Source of the DNA: an uncultured Poribacteria bacterium
Lineage (GTDB): Bacteria; Poribacteria; WGA-4E; WGA-3G
DNA: 64,000 nucleotides
Assembly: GCA_951813545.1 (NCBI GenBank)
Contig: OX638352.1
Span: forward strand, 3,674,835-3,738,834
Direction: 5' to 3'
The notes beneath the pieces were generated by a model. It worked only from the letters and a program-made list of their open reading frames with translations. It did not search any database and was not told where the DNA came from. How positions within the stretch are numbered: position 1 is the first letter of the stretch; the number at the start of each line of letters is the position of its first letter. The translations under genes and the position numbers were made by a program. Shown in pieces: positions 1 through 8,524 of the stretch.

Positions 1-1
1 C

Positions 2-181
2 TTCACGAAACCGGAGAGCCGACGTGAAATGCTCTATTACGCTTATGAGCATCCGTGGATGATCGCCTCACAAGAACACTGGGGATACCCTAAAGATTTC
101 TATAACAAGGAACTCTCGCCGGAACAGCGGAAGTTTTTCCACGGGTTCGTCTTCGATCCGCCCGAACAGCGGTGGGGATAG
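2..181 (+). CDS. Phytanoyl-CoA dioxygenase-like protein, C-terminal end only
   Basis: The reading frame is open from the window edge to TAG at 179-181 and gives 59 residues ending in FVFDPPEQRWG. The tail (AYEHPWMIASQEHWGYPKD, then LSPEQRKFF) looks like the C-terminus of a PhyH-family Fe(II)/2-oxoglutarate oxygenase, and the next gene, 24 bases downstream on the same strand, is a full PhyH protein. The metal-binding residues lie outside the window, so the family call rests on the tail and on context. Partial at the 5' end because the window starts here. Confidence 0.6.
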   Translation, partial: FTKPESRREMLYYAYEHPWMIASQEHWGYPKDFYNKELSPEQRKFFHGFVFDPPEQRWG

Positions 182-205
182 TGCCTACACAAGGAGGACG
201 CAATT

Positions 206-1087
206 ATGCGCTTAACCGAATCTCATGTCTCGTTTTTCCATGATAACGGGTATCTACTGCTCGAAGACGCACTCGATGAGAACGATCTGGGACCCGTAAT
301 CGCTGAATACGAGGAAATTATCGCAGAGCGCGCCGAGAAATTGCACGCAGAAGGAAAGGTTAGCGACACGCACGCCGATAAACCGTTTACGGAACGGCTG
401 CTTCACCTTGCAAATGAGGCACAAGAGATTACGGCGAATCTGGATATTATGCAGGCACGCGGTGAAGCGACGTTTAACTTCCTCAAAAACCCTAAAATCC
501 TCGACATCGCAGAATCCTTCGTCGGTTCAGAGATTATCTGTAATCCGATCCAACACATCCGTGCCGTCTTGCCAAAAGAGAGTTCACAACGGGCACCCAC
601 ACCTTGGCATCAGGATGCAGGCGTGTGTTGGCCTGATACTGATCCATACTTTATGCTCACTGTCTGGATTCCGATTGTGGATGCGACATTGGAAAACGGA
701 TGTCTACAGGTGATGCCGGAAAGTCATAAGATGGGACTTTACAAGCACGACTGGACCGAGGGCGGATTGGCGGTCACATCGGAACATCAGCCACCAAATC
801 TCACACCAAAAGCGTTGCCAATCCGGGCAGGTGGCGTTATCCTGTTCCACAATTACACGCTTCACAGTGCGAAACCGAATGAATCGGAGAGCGTCCGGTG
901 GAGTTTCGATCTACGTTACCACGATGTCTATCAGCCGACAGGGAGACCCTTCTACCCTGCGTTCCTCATGCGGAGTCGTCTGCGACCAGAAGCCGGTAAT
1001 ACCAAATATGAGACGTGGTGTCAACGGTGGGAATTTGCGTTAGAGAATTCTAAGGGTGCGCAAGCCTACCGGTGGCCCCGGGAGTAA
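206..1087 (+). CDS. Phytanoyl-CoA dioxygenase family protein (PhyH)
   Basis: A 293-residue cytosolic protein of the PhyH family of non-haem Fe(II)/2-oxoglutarate-dependent oxygenases, which hydroxylate varied small molecules; the substrate cannot be read from sequence. The iron triad is visible: H135-x-D137 in WHQDAGVCW and H220 in TLHSAKPN, with R231 placed to hold 2-oxoglutarate. MPESHK near residue 170 is the usual family motif before the barrel's distal strands. The ATG at 206 has a strong ribosome site, AAGGAGG at 190-196. It follows another PhyH tail and overlaps the DUF420 gene's open frame, so the three are probably co-transcribed. Confidence 0.9.
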   Translation: MRLTESHVSFFHDNGYLLLEDALDENDLGPVIAEYEEIIAERAEKLHAEGKVSDTHADKPFTERLLHLANEAQEITANLDIMQARGEATFNFLKNPKILDIAESFVGSEIICNPIQHIRAVLPKESSQRAPTPWHQDAGVCWPDTDPYFMLTVWIPIVDATLENGCLQVMPESHKMGLYKHDWTEGGLAVTSEHQPPNLTPKALPIRAGGVILFHNYTLHSAKPNESESVRWSFDLRYHDVYQPTGRPFYPAFLMRSRLRPEAGNTKYETWCQRWEFALENSKGAQAYRWPRE

Positions 1088-1098
1088 AAGGAGAAAAC

Positions 1099-1515
1099 GT
1101 GCTCGAGATCTCAGACCTGCCAACAGTTAATGCAACGCTGAATACAATCAGTGGGATCCTACTGACAATCGGGTATGTGCAAATCCGACAACGGAAAATC
1201 ACTGCACATAAAAAATGTATGCTCGCCGCTTTCGCTGTGTCCGTGCTTTTTCTTATCAGTTACGTTATCTACCACGCCAATGCCGGTTCAAAGCCGTTTA
1301 CAAAGCAGGGATGGGTCCGACCCGTCTACTTCACTATCTTGATTTCACATATCATTTTGGCGTTCGTCATAGTGCCGTTGGCGTTACGCACCCTCTATTT
1401 GGCGTGGCGAGAACGGTTTGAGAAACACCGTCGCATCGCAAAGATTACCTTTCCGATCTGGCTATACGTCTCGGTAACAGGCGTGATTATCTATCTGATG
1501 CTGTATCAGCTGTAG
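1099..1515 (+). CDS. DUF420 family membrane protein
   Basis: A small integral membrane protein with four predicted helices: NTISGILLTIGYVQI, a second around FAVSVLFLISYVIYH, a third at FTILISHIILAFVIV, and a C-terminal one at ISVTG/YLMLY. The HKKCM and HRRIAKITFPIWLYVS segments with conserved histidines match DUF420 (YozB-like), proteins often found near haem-copper oxidase assembly genes; the function is not settled. The frame opens at an ATG at 1072 inside the upstream gene, but the GTG at 1099 is preceded by AAAAGGAGA at 1087-1094, so I chose GTG (138 residues). Confidence 0.8.
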   Translation: MLEISDLPTVNATLNTISGILLTIGYVQIRQRKITAHKKCMLAAFAVSVLFLISYVIYHANAGSKPFTKQGWVRPVYFTILISHIILAFVIVPLALRTLYLAWRERFEKHRRIAKITFPIWLYVSVTGVIIYLMLYQL

Positions 1516-1546
1516 AACCGAAGAAACTATGCCCCGTCAGACAATA

Positions 1547-1570
1547 AAATCCCCCTATCAAGGGGGATTT
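1547..1570. terminator. Bidirectional hairpin between convergent genes
   Basis: AAATCCCCCT, loop ATCA, AGGGGGATTT: a perfect 10-bp stem with A/T-rich ends on both sides. It lies 31 bases after the DUF420 stop and 30 bases after the stop of the opposing PhyH gene, as expected of a shared rho-independent terminator. The same type of sequence is also spread as a short dispersed repeat in some genomes. Confidence 0.7.
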
Positions 1571-1599
1571 AGGGAGTTAAAACACTTAGAGAAGCAAGT

Positions 1600-2502
1600 T
1601 TAATCCTGCGAATCAAAGGGACGGAACCCGCGCAACATCAAGCCTCGATCACTATTAGATTTCTTCGCTTCCTCAGCTGCGGCTGCACGCTTTTCGGCTT
1701 CTGCCCGGTTTGCTGTCGTTGTCCCGCCGATGATGACAAAGTCGTCTGTTCGCCGGTAGCGGTTGATGAAAATCGGACGCGGTTTGTCCGACATATTCTG
1801 TTTGGAACCGTGAATGGTCTTGACGTTAAAGAAGATCGAATCACCGGCTTTGCCAGAAACGGAGAGAGCACTCTCCCAGGGCCACTCATCCTCCTCCAAA
1901 CCGAGATGCGAGAAGGTATCAATATGCTTGAGTTGTCCGAGTTTGTGTGAACCCGGTACAACGTGTAATGCCCCATTCACCAAGTCGGTGTCTACAACAT
2001 AACTCAGGATACCGACAGGTCCTTGATAGCGGTGTTCAAAGTAGGCAGAATCTTGATGGAGGTGCTTCGGGTGTCCACCAACCGGTTCCTTATAGAGGCA
2101 CTGCCCGTTACCAAAGATCTCCACATTCGGTCCCAAGATCGCCTCCACGATACTGACTGTGGTTTCATCAAAAGCGGATTGGAAAAATGCCGCACTCGTC
2201 TGATAGCCTATCGACAGTACCATAATCTGTTTGTCGCGCTCGTAACCTTCTGGTGCTGGCAGGAATAGCGTGCCGTTCGGCGTACGCCATCCCTCAACAA
2301 TCCGTTCCGCCTCGTCAAGCAATGATATGGATTCCGCCGCGGCTGCCTCAATATCCTGATGAAGTGCTTTGATATAGGGTGCCATCAGACCACGCACGAC
2401 AAGGCATCCGTGTTCTTCAAAAATGTCTGCGGCTTTCTGGACATCTAATGCATCCACGGACATCTCAATATCTTCAACTGTTACCTTCGGTTCTTGGTTC
2501 AC
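1600..2502 (-). CDS. Phytanoyl-CoA dioxygenase family protein (PhyH)
   Basis: A 300-residue PhyH-family oxygenase distinct in sequence from the one at 206-1087. Iron ligands are H149-Q-D151 (HLHQDSAYF) and H231 (TIHGSKQN), with a following arginine-rich INRYRRTDD segment for 2-oxoglutarate. VVPGSHKLG near residue 181 is the family's mid-domain motif. The start is GTG at 2502, supported by AAGGAG eight bases upstream; no in-frame ATG fits as well. It is convergent with the DUF420 gene. The C-terminal 50 residues are alanine- and lysine-rich and look like a lineage-specific tail. The substrate is unknown. Confidence 0.88.
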   Translation of the reverse strand: MNQEPKVTVEDIEMSVDALDVQKAADIFEEHGCLVVRGLMAPYIKALHQDIEAAAAESISLLDEAERIVEGWRTPNGTLFLPAPEGYERDKQIMVLSIGYQTSAAFFQSAFDETTVSIVEAILGPNVEIFGNGQCLYKEPVGGHPKHLHQDSAYFEHRYQGPVGILSYVVDTDLVNGALHVVPGSHKLGQLKHIDTFSHLGLEEDEWPWESALSVSGKAGDSIFFNVKTIHGSKQNMSDKPRPIFINRYRRTDDFVIIGGTTTANRAEAEKRAAAAEEAKKSNSDRGLMLRGFRPFDSQD

Positions 2503-2559
2503 GAAATACTCTCCTTATTTCATAACACTCTAATTGCTGGAAATACCTATTAACAGCGG

Positions 2560-2910
2560 CTACTCTTTCTCACCCCACGATGGTTTCCTGCCGGTCAGTT
2601 CCTCAAGATAACGCGCCGTTCGATTGACCTCCGCTTTGAGTTTCCTATCTGATTTCTGCTTTGCGGAATCTTCAGCCGCGTATGTTACTCGGTAAATCCC
2701 TTTTTGGGTCTGCAGCAGGATAAACTCACCGGGGACATTTCTATTCACATAGCGAAGCATATCATGCAGTAGCCAATAAACATCGGTGGACGAATACCGA
2801 AGTTCGCTATGCACGGACTTTTCGCTTACGCGGTCCAGCGTCTGTTTCACAAGGTCAATAACTTCGGAAAGTGTACAAGCCTTTTCTTCTGTTATATGAA
2901 TATCGTTCAT
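2560..2910 (-). CDS. Hypothetical protein, 116 residues
   Basis: I do not recognise this family. The protein is soluble and mixed-charge, with a predicted helical N-terminus (TLSEVIDLVKQTLDRVSE), a central part rich in hydrophobic and aromatic residues (DVYWLLHDMLRYV, then EFILLQTQKGIYRVTY) and a basic lysine-rich helix near residues 80-100. The ATG at 2910 lies six bases after the XdhC stop codon, within AATAAAAAATG, so the two are very likely translated from one transcript. There is no clear Shine-Dalgarno sequence, only an A-rich leader. A role linked to XdhC is possible but nothing in the sequence shows it. Confidence 0.65.
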   Translation of the reverse strand: MNDIHITEEKACTLSEVIDLVKQTLDRVSEKSVHSELRYSSTDVYWLLHDMLRYVNRNVPGEFILLQTQKGIYRVTYAAEDSAKQKSDRKLKAEVNRTARYLEELTGRKPSWGEKE

Positions 2911-2916
2911 TTTTTA

Positions 2917-4023
2917 TTATCCCGCTACTTTAACAGTAGGCATTCGGACTGGCTGTGTATCGAAAGTTTGAACAGTATCGGCAGTATTACGGACCTGGAT
3001 GAGCTGCGATGCGATACTAACAGCGATTTCCGGCACGGTTTTCGAGTTAATATCCAACCCGATGGGTGCGTAAACCCGTTGGAGTCTCTCTTTGGAAATT
3101 CCAGCTTCCATCAAATCGTCAAATATGAGTTTAATTTTGCGGCGGCTGCCTATTAATCCGATGTAACCGGCATCCGATTCGACAACACTGTGTAACGCTG
3201 ATTCATCATGCTGGTGCCCACGGGTGACAATCACAACATACGTCAGCGGCGTAATCGGGTATCTTCGAAGTTCCGTCGCGATATCACCGATGATAATCTC
3301 GTCTGCCTCCGGCAACCGATCAGCGGAAGCAAAGTCGGCGCGGTCGTCAACAATAGCAATGTCAAAATCCAACCAATTACCCAGATGGCAAAGTGCTTGC
3401 CCAACGTGTCCTGCCCCTGCGATGAGTAAAGTCGGGCGCGGTTGCAATGGCTCCAAGAAGACTGACGTTGCCTCATCTTCGCGAAATAAGCCTGCGCTAT
3501 TTCTCTCAAGAATTTCAGGGGTCTCTTCTTCTACTGCCGCTTCCAAATCCGGATCACCCAGTGTGCCGATGCGTTCACCTGTGGTAGCGAAGATCATCTT
3601 CATGCCGACATCAACGCCCTGCTTGGCACTCGTTACAACCGTTGCCCAAACGAGCGGTGTTTTTTCCTCGTTCAGTGTTTGGAGTCGCTCAAACATTTCA
3701 GCTTCGGCGCGCGTTTTCGGCAGGTCAATGAAGATTTTCATATTCCCGCCGCAGATGAGCCCATCATCCCAGCCGTAATCGCTATCCAACTGAAACTCAA
3801 GCAGCCGCGGCACACCGCCTTGCATCAGCCCTATTGCCTGTCGACGTGCCTCCGCTTCAACACACCCACCACCGAGTGTACCGATATTTCGTAAATCAGG
3901 GAGAATCAAGAGTTTTGAGCCGGGCTTTTGTGGTGTTGAACCTTTCGTTTCCACAACAGTACAGTAAGCACCGACTTGAGCAGATTCAATTAATTCTGGA
4001 ATTTTCTGGTATATTTTTCTCAT
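2917..4023 (-). CDS. XdhC/CoxI family protein (molybdoenzyme accessory factor)
   Basis: XdhC-type proteins bind molybdenum cofactor and help load its sulfurated form into xanthine dehydrogenase-type enzymes. The 368-residue product has the N-terminal XdhC/CoxI domain (TKGSTPQKPGSKLLI at about 25-40, GTLGGGCVEAEARRQA at about 48-63) and a C-terminal Rossmann-like domain with LLIAGAGHVGQALC near 200 and the family motif YIGLIGSRRK near 287. The GGGC motif carries the conserved cysteine. No molybdenum hydroxylase gene is in the window, so its client is elsewhere. The downstream 116-residue gene is likely co-transcribed. Confidence 0.9.
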   Translation of the reverse strand: MRKIYQKIPELIESAQVGAYCTVVETKGSTPQKPGSKLLILPDLRNIGTLGGGCVEAEARRQAIGLMQGGVPRLLEFQLDSDYGWDDGLICGGNMKIFIDLPKTRAEAEMFERLQTLNEEKTPLVWATVVTSAKQGVDVGMKMIFATTGERIGTLGDPDLEAAVEEETPEILERNSAGLFREDEATSVFLEPLQPRPTLLIAGAGHVGQALCHLGNWLDFDIAIVDDRADFASADRLPEADEIIIGDIATELRRYPITPLTYVVIVTRGHQHDESALHSVVESDAGYIGLIGSRRKIKLIFDDLMEAGISKERLQRVYAPIGLDINSKTVPEIAVSIASQLIQVRNTADTVQTFDTQPVRMPTVKVAG

Positions 4024-4159
4024 TTGCTCTCAACTAACTACGCTTTGGACAATCTTCAAAAATGATAACGCGCTCGTCGATTTGAGATGTTAGGTTCACT
4101 CTGTCCAATCCCTCGTGTCAATTTACGGATTTTCCACGGCATTCGTTTGGTAACAGAAG

Positions 4160-4245
4160 TCCACAAATGCCGCTCCTACGGGACTTGATTCTTATATTAC
4201 ACCTTTTTCTCCAAAGATGCCGTCCCTACGGGACTCAAGACCACA
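4160..4245. repeat. Two copies of a CTACGGGACT mini-hairpin repeat
   Basis: In the 230-bp gap between the dehydrogenase homologue and XdhC, two units about 47 bp apart share the layout aaATGCCG-(C/T)CC-CTACGGGACT-(t/c)aaga (cores at about 4168-4186 and 4218-4235). In the second unit GTCCC-TAC-GGGAC forms a perfect 5-bp stem. The core recurs at 11636-11646, and related units with other stems lie in the 61.3 and 62.5 kb repeats. Otherwise I see nothing in 4024-4259. Confidence 0.6.
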
Positions 4246-4259
4246 TATTCTCTTCAATT

Positions 4260-5171
4260 CTACGAAGATTGGTCTTCGGCACTCTGCGCGACGAGTTGTT
4301 TAAACTGTTCGCGTTGTTGTTCAGTTAACTCAAGTGGGACAATGTACGCTACCCCCTCGCGTCCAATTTTCGCTGGAACGTTCAGATAAACCGACGTTTC
4401 ACCTGCTGATATATGGGTGCCAACACTCATCACACGCATTTTATCAAGGGCAATGGCTGAAACTACTTGCAAAATATGACTTACCAATGTCCATTCACCA
4501 TACGTAGTATACGGGCAACGCTGCGTAACTTCTTCACAGAGGCGTTCGACATCAGCTTCAGTCATCAATTGTGCGAGAGGAATACCGTTCACTCGACAGT
4601 ATTGTGGGAGCGGATACGTCTCTTGGTCACTCCCAATCGCTAGAGCCATTACATCCTGCACTGAAACTTCAATACGTTTCGCTATTTCAGCAGTTAAGTG
4701 TGCAGTGGCGGTTCCGTTTCCGAGACCGATAATTTGTCCGCCGCCAAGCGTTTGATGTATCCATGCCGCAATGTAATTTGTCGGTGACATTGCAACAAGG
4801 ATCTTAGCATCCGCTGCATATTGCTGGATTCCAGTTACAAACCCTCGTGCAAGCGCGATGCCCGTTGTCCGAGATGCCTGTGGAGAACGGAAACCAGATT
4901 GCCCCATCGGTGGCAGCAGAACAATCACATCCGCCCCAGATAAACCCTCCAACGAATTAGAAAAGGAAATCGCAGTATCACTTCCACTTAGCGCATTTGC
5001 TTCTACAAGATCTCGAAGACTTCCGGGTGTGTCCTCTTGTGAACGAACAAACCTGTTTTTCTTTGATGTTGTCTCCGACACAAATGCAATTTCACGCACC
5101 GGCTCTAATTGACATAAGCCCCAGGCAGCCGAGACGGCTAACTGACTGTTGCCCAACAAAGCTATTTTCAT
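4260..5171 (-). CDS. Lactate/malate dehydrogenase-like protein lacking catalytic residues
   Basis: A 303-residue homologue of the LDH/MDH family. N-terminal Rossmann strand is MKIALLGNSQLAVSAA, and the order of segments (ADVIVLLPPMG, ILVAMSPTNYIAAW, QIIGLGNG, SVQDVMALAIGSD, IPLAQLM, LNVPAKIGREGVAYIVPLEL) follows MDH to the end. Known catalytic residues are missing: where the family has G-x-HGD with the proton-relay histidine there is IGSDQET, and the D-x-x-R pair is replaced by GTATAHL. It is therefore unlikely to be an ordinary malate dehydrogenase. The open frame extends upstream to 5354, but similarity begins at the ATG at 5171, with AAGGA 14-18 bases before it. Confidence 0.7.
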   Translation of the reverse strand: MKIALLGNSQLAVSAAWGLCQLEPVREIAFVSETTSKKNRFVRSQEDTPGSLRDLVEANALSGSDTAISFSNSLEGLSGADVIVLLPPMGQSGFRSPQASRTTGIALARGFVTGIQQYAADAKILVAMSPTNYIAAWIHQTLGGGQIIGLGNGTATAHLTAEIAKRIEVSVQDVMALAIGSDQETYPLPQYCRVNGIPLAQLMTEADVERLCEEVTQRCPYTTYGEWTLVSHILQVVSAIALDKMRVMSVGTHISAGETSVYLNVPAKIGREGVAYIVPLELTEQQREQFKQLVAQSAEDQSS

Positions 5172-5366
5172 TTTTTTAAATTTTCCTTGCGGTTGTTCAC
5201 GAAGGGTTTGCAAAAACCTCCTTTTCAGAATCCAAGCCTCACGGTGTTCGGCTTTCGGCTCTTTTGCCAGAGATTGTAAGCCCAAGCATCGCGCCGAGAA
5301 ACCGGATATACGGAGAAGAATGCCCCTCACACAACCTGTCTCATCGAACCGCAAGGAACATTAAAA

Positions 5367-8165
5367 TTATACTAAAAGGGTTTCAACGATTGCCTGAAAT
5401 TGTTCCTCAATATATTGGCGGTGACCGTCCATCTCTGCGTCTGCTGTGAGTTTCGTGGATACCAATTCATCGTAGCGTTCAACGTACTCAAGCAAGGTAT
5501 CAACCTCCTTTTCATAGCAGACTGCCGAAGCGAGGACCTTTTCCTTCAACAAGAGCGGGAGTTCAGTTTCTGTAATCTGAGTTAATTCCCATCTCCAAAC
5601 CTTTTCGGAGATATAGGTTACAAACTGATCAAGGAGATCACCTTTATAATCGGTGCTCTGAAGTGCTTTAACCTCTTGGATAAGCCCCAAGACGTGGTTA
5701 AAGAGTTCGTCCGGAAATTGCTGTCGCAATTCCATGAGCAATCTGCCGGTTGTCGATACTGGAAGCTGATTTTGCTGAAGGAACACTCGCAGATTTGGAA
5801 AATCTTCAACCCCCTTACTATCACCAAGCCATGTTTCACCTATCGCGGGCAAATCACTTACATCAAAACTGAGCACCTGCTGCTTGCGAATCTCTTCAAG
5901 ATTTGTCATGATCGGATCCAGGACGGCTGTCGCTAAGGTCCCAATAACTTCCTCTTGCCGGTAAGGTCTCAGGAAAGTCATGAGTTCCTCAACCTTTTGC
6001 TGTTCCGCCTCAACTGCTTCAGCGTTCACTGTACTACCATTTCTCGCCTGCCCACGTTTCCGCTTCTTCCCTTTTTGGGGTGCAGCGAGTCTATTTACCC
6101 GTTTCGCCAACGTGTCATGATAGTCCAGCAATTCCTCGTAGAGCATTGCGAGTAAGGTATCTCCATGAATAGCAAGCATCGAAGCTGTGGTGACATTCGC
6201 CAATTCATGACCGGTTTTCGAGATAATTGCCCGATTCAGATTGCGTTCTATTAACTTTCGGTCCTTCTCAGCTTCAATAATAAGTGTACTCTCCAACATG
6301 AGGTTGATTAACCTTTTCGTCTGGTCTGGTACACTGAGATTAATATCACAAGTAGGTTTAACATCCGCCAGGAGACGTTCACGCAGTTTACCATCAAGTA
6401 CTAACGTCCACAAGGTGGCATAATGCTGTTGCTCGTCCACTGTTGGTGGGACGTTCTCCAACCATTGCTTTATAGTTGATAAATGCAGCTTTACATGATT
6501 GAGTAACTGTGCAAAAGCATCATCAGAAATTTCAAAACCGGGAAAATTAGTAGCATTCCGTCGCTGCTGTGCCTGCTGACCCCGGCGTTGAGTTTGCGCT
6601 GTTTTGGGGACCAAAAGGAGATCCACTAACGGCTGAATAACGTTTTCAAAATCTCGCTTGTGTTGACTCGCTAAGTTCGCGAGTTCCAACAATTCCAACC
6701 AGATGGTCGTCAAACGTTCGATTTGGGTAGCGTGTAGAGTTGAGCGAAGAGCAACACTTGCCATCTTTTCACGCACTGTTCCACGCGTCCATTTTGGCAA
6801 GTAAATTTCGTTTAAGAGTTCGTTATTCTCAAAAGTTAAGAGTTCAACCTGCTCGACAAGCCCAGTTTCAATAAAGTCTTGCTCGAACACTAAATTATGA
6901 AATAATCCGGCAGCCCGATCTAACACCTGATTCGCCAGTTTATAAGAGGATTGAATGAGGTAATTCAGGGTCAACTGCTGATTATCCTGTAGCTGCCAAA
7001 ACTCTATCATAGGGTCAATATTTTGTGTGAGTGCGTCAGTTTTCGCCGCCGCGACCTCCTCCTCAAAATGTTCGGTGAGGTATGCCCCATAGAATTCGAC
7101 AAAAGCGAGCATCGTATTCCGCAGTTCACGAATCACCAGATCGTCCCACACCTTATTATGGACGCGTTGACCAGGTCCAAGCACAAGTGCTTTCAAGCGG
7201 GTTTCTACGCCCTGTTGAAATTGTGCCATGAGTTGGTAAGCGTGCTGGTTGGCTTTCACCGTGTACGCTTCGATTTTCTTTGAACTCTCGTTAATTGCGG
7301 TCTCAATTTCTTCGGCGGGCGCGTTGAACGCGATAGGCACTAATTGAAGCGTCTCCGGTTCAAGAGGATCGTAAACCGCCGCCGTGGCAAGCACTTGAAT
7401 GGGATTAAGCCCCTCAACTGCCTCCGGTGTCTCCTTATCTTCATCGTCAAAAACATTAGACAACCGGGTATGAAGCGTTAAACTGTACCCCAAATCAATT
7501 AGGTCAGGGTACTGTTTAATATGGGTTCTGAGGACTACAAGGAGTAAATTGTAGTTCTCGGTTAGTATTTGGTCAAAAAGAACATCTTCATTGAGATGAA
7601 CGCGATGAATGTGGGTTTGCTCCGGGATGATAACAGTCGCTGAAGGTATCTCCTCAGTATCAATGTCATCAATCTGTGTGAGCACATAACCACCAGTTTT
7701 GATGGTGCTAGGTATTGTCAAGCGTGCTTTCAAAACTTCCTGAGCGAGTTCAGAAAGCATCAGGGATTTTCCGAGGTTTTGAATAGCGATGTCGGAGACA
7801 ATACCATCAGCGAAATCTGTGATCTGGCGTGCGTTCCGTTCCAATTCCTGTACGCTTCTGTGGACCCGGTCATAGTCATCGTGCGTCTCAGCCGTGACTT
7901 TCGCCTCGTCAATCCAAGAAACCCATGCCCCCGGACGGGGTCGCATCTTCACTGTAAGTTCGCCATCTTCTGAGTCGAAACCGGGTAGAATGTCGCCCTC
8001 TGAACTCTCCTTCGGTGTCCAAACAATTAGATGTTTGTCGGATTTCACACCGAGTCCCAAGCCAAAGGTATCTCCCCAACTCATCCGTCCCTCAATACTA
8101 GATTTGATTTTATCAGTCAACGCGAAAAGCGTCTCTGAACGAAAATTAAGCGATAATCCTTGCAT
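5367..8165 (-). CDS. Large hypothetical protein, 932 residues
   Basis: I do not recognise a known domain. The protein is soluble, acidic and largely helical, with no signal peptide or membrane segment. The first 90 residues look like a separate globular part (WGDTFGLGLGVKSD, VSWIDEAK). The rest consists of long helical stretches rich in leucine, glutamate and glutamine, broken by two basic low-complexity linkers: QRRGQQAQQRRN near residue 530 and KGKKRKRGQARNGS near 705. The ATG at 8165 has no Shine-Dalgarno sequence. It precedes the catalytically dead dehydrogenase homologue by 195 bases on the same strand. A scaffold-like role is a guess only. Confidence 0.75.
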   Translation of the reverse strand: MQGLSLNFRSETLFALTDKIKSSIEGRMSWGDTFGLGLGVKSDKHLIVWTPKESSEGDILPGFDSEDGELTVKMRPRPGAWVSWIDEAKVTAETHDDYDRVHRSVQELERNARQITDFADGIVSDIAIQNLGKSLMLSELAQEVLKARLTIPSTIKTGGYVLTQIDDIDTEEIPSATVIIPEQTHIHRVHLNEDVLFDQILTENYNLLLVVLRTHIKQYPDLIDLGYSLTLHTRLSNVFDDEDKETPEAVEGLNPIQVLATAAVYDPLEPETLQLVPIAFNAPAEEIETAINESSKKIEAYTVKANQHAYQLMAQFQQGVETRLKALVLGPGQRVHNKVWDDLVIRELRNTMLAFVEFYGAYLTEHFEEEVAAAKTDALTQNIDPMIEFWQLQDNQQLTLNYLIQSSYKLANQVLDRAAGLFHNLVFEQDFIETGLVEQVELLTFENNELLNEIYLPKWTRGTVREKMASVALRSTLHATQIERLTTIWLELLELANLASQHKRDFENVIQPLVDLLLVPKTAQTQRRGQQAQQRRNATNFPGFEISDDAFAQLLNHVKLHLSTIKQWLENVPPTVDEQQHYATLWTLVLDGKLRERLLADVKPTCDINLSVPDQTKRLINLMLESTLIIEAEKDRKLIERNLNRAIISKTGHELANVTTASMLAIHGDTLLAMLYEELLDYHDTLAKRVNRLAAPQKGKKRKRGQARNGSTVNAEAVEAEQQKVEELMTFLRPYRQEEVIGTLATAVLDPIMTNLEEIRKQQVLSFDVSDLPAIGETWLGDSKGVEDFPNLRVFLQQNQLPVSTTGRLLMELRQQFPDELFNHVLGLIQEVKALQSTDYKGDLLDQFVTYISEKVWRWELTQITETELPLLLKEKVLASAVCYEKEVDTLLEYVERYDELVSTKLTADAEMDGHRQYIEEQFQAIVETLLV

Positions 8166-8524
8166 TGGGTCGATTTGATCATGTGCCTTTCAAATAAATT
8201 TCGGCAAATAAATTTGTAATGACAGGTAAAACACAATGGTTTAATTTTAACGAAAACCGTCATGCCCGGTCGGTTAAATAAATTTATAGGTTGATAGCAT
8301 GTGCAACACGAGGCACGTTATACTTTCGTGTAAAGCAACCCTTAAAGTTATACCAGTTATGAAAGTGCGATAATATAGATATAATCTCAACTTTAATCGG
8401 GTTTCCCTTTATAGTTCCTGTTTTACGCTTACATCAACCAAAGTTATAACTAAAAAATTAATATTCTCGCTCCTATCTTATCGGTTCAATGGATAGACCA
8501 ATGGCACAGCAGACTTCACGAAGC
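8166..8524. promoter_or_regulatory. AT-rich intergenic region with three AAATAAATTT repeats
   Basis: No gene is visible in this 359-bp gap between the MT-A70 stop and the start of the 932-residue protein. The decamer AAATAAATTT occurs at 8192-8201, 8206-8215 and 8276-8285, that is 14 and then 70 bases apart (a multiple of 14). All lie within 120 bases of the 8165 start codon and could be operator or promoter elements for it; this is inference. Confidence 0.35.
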
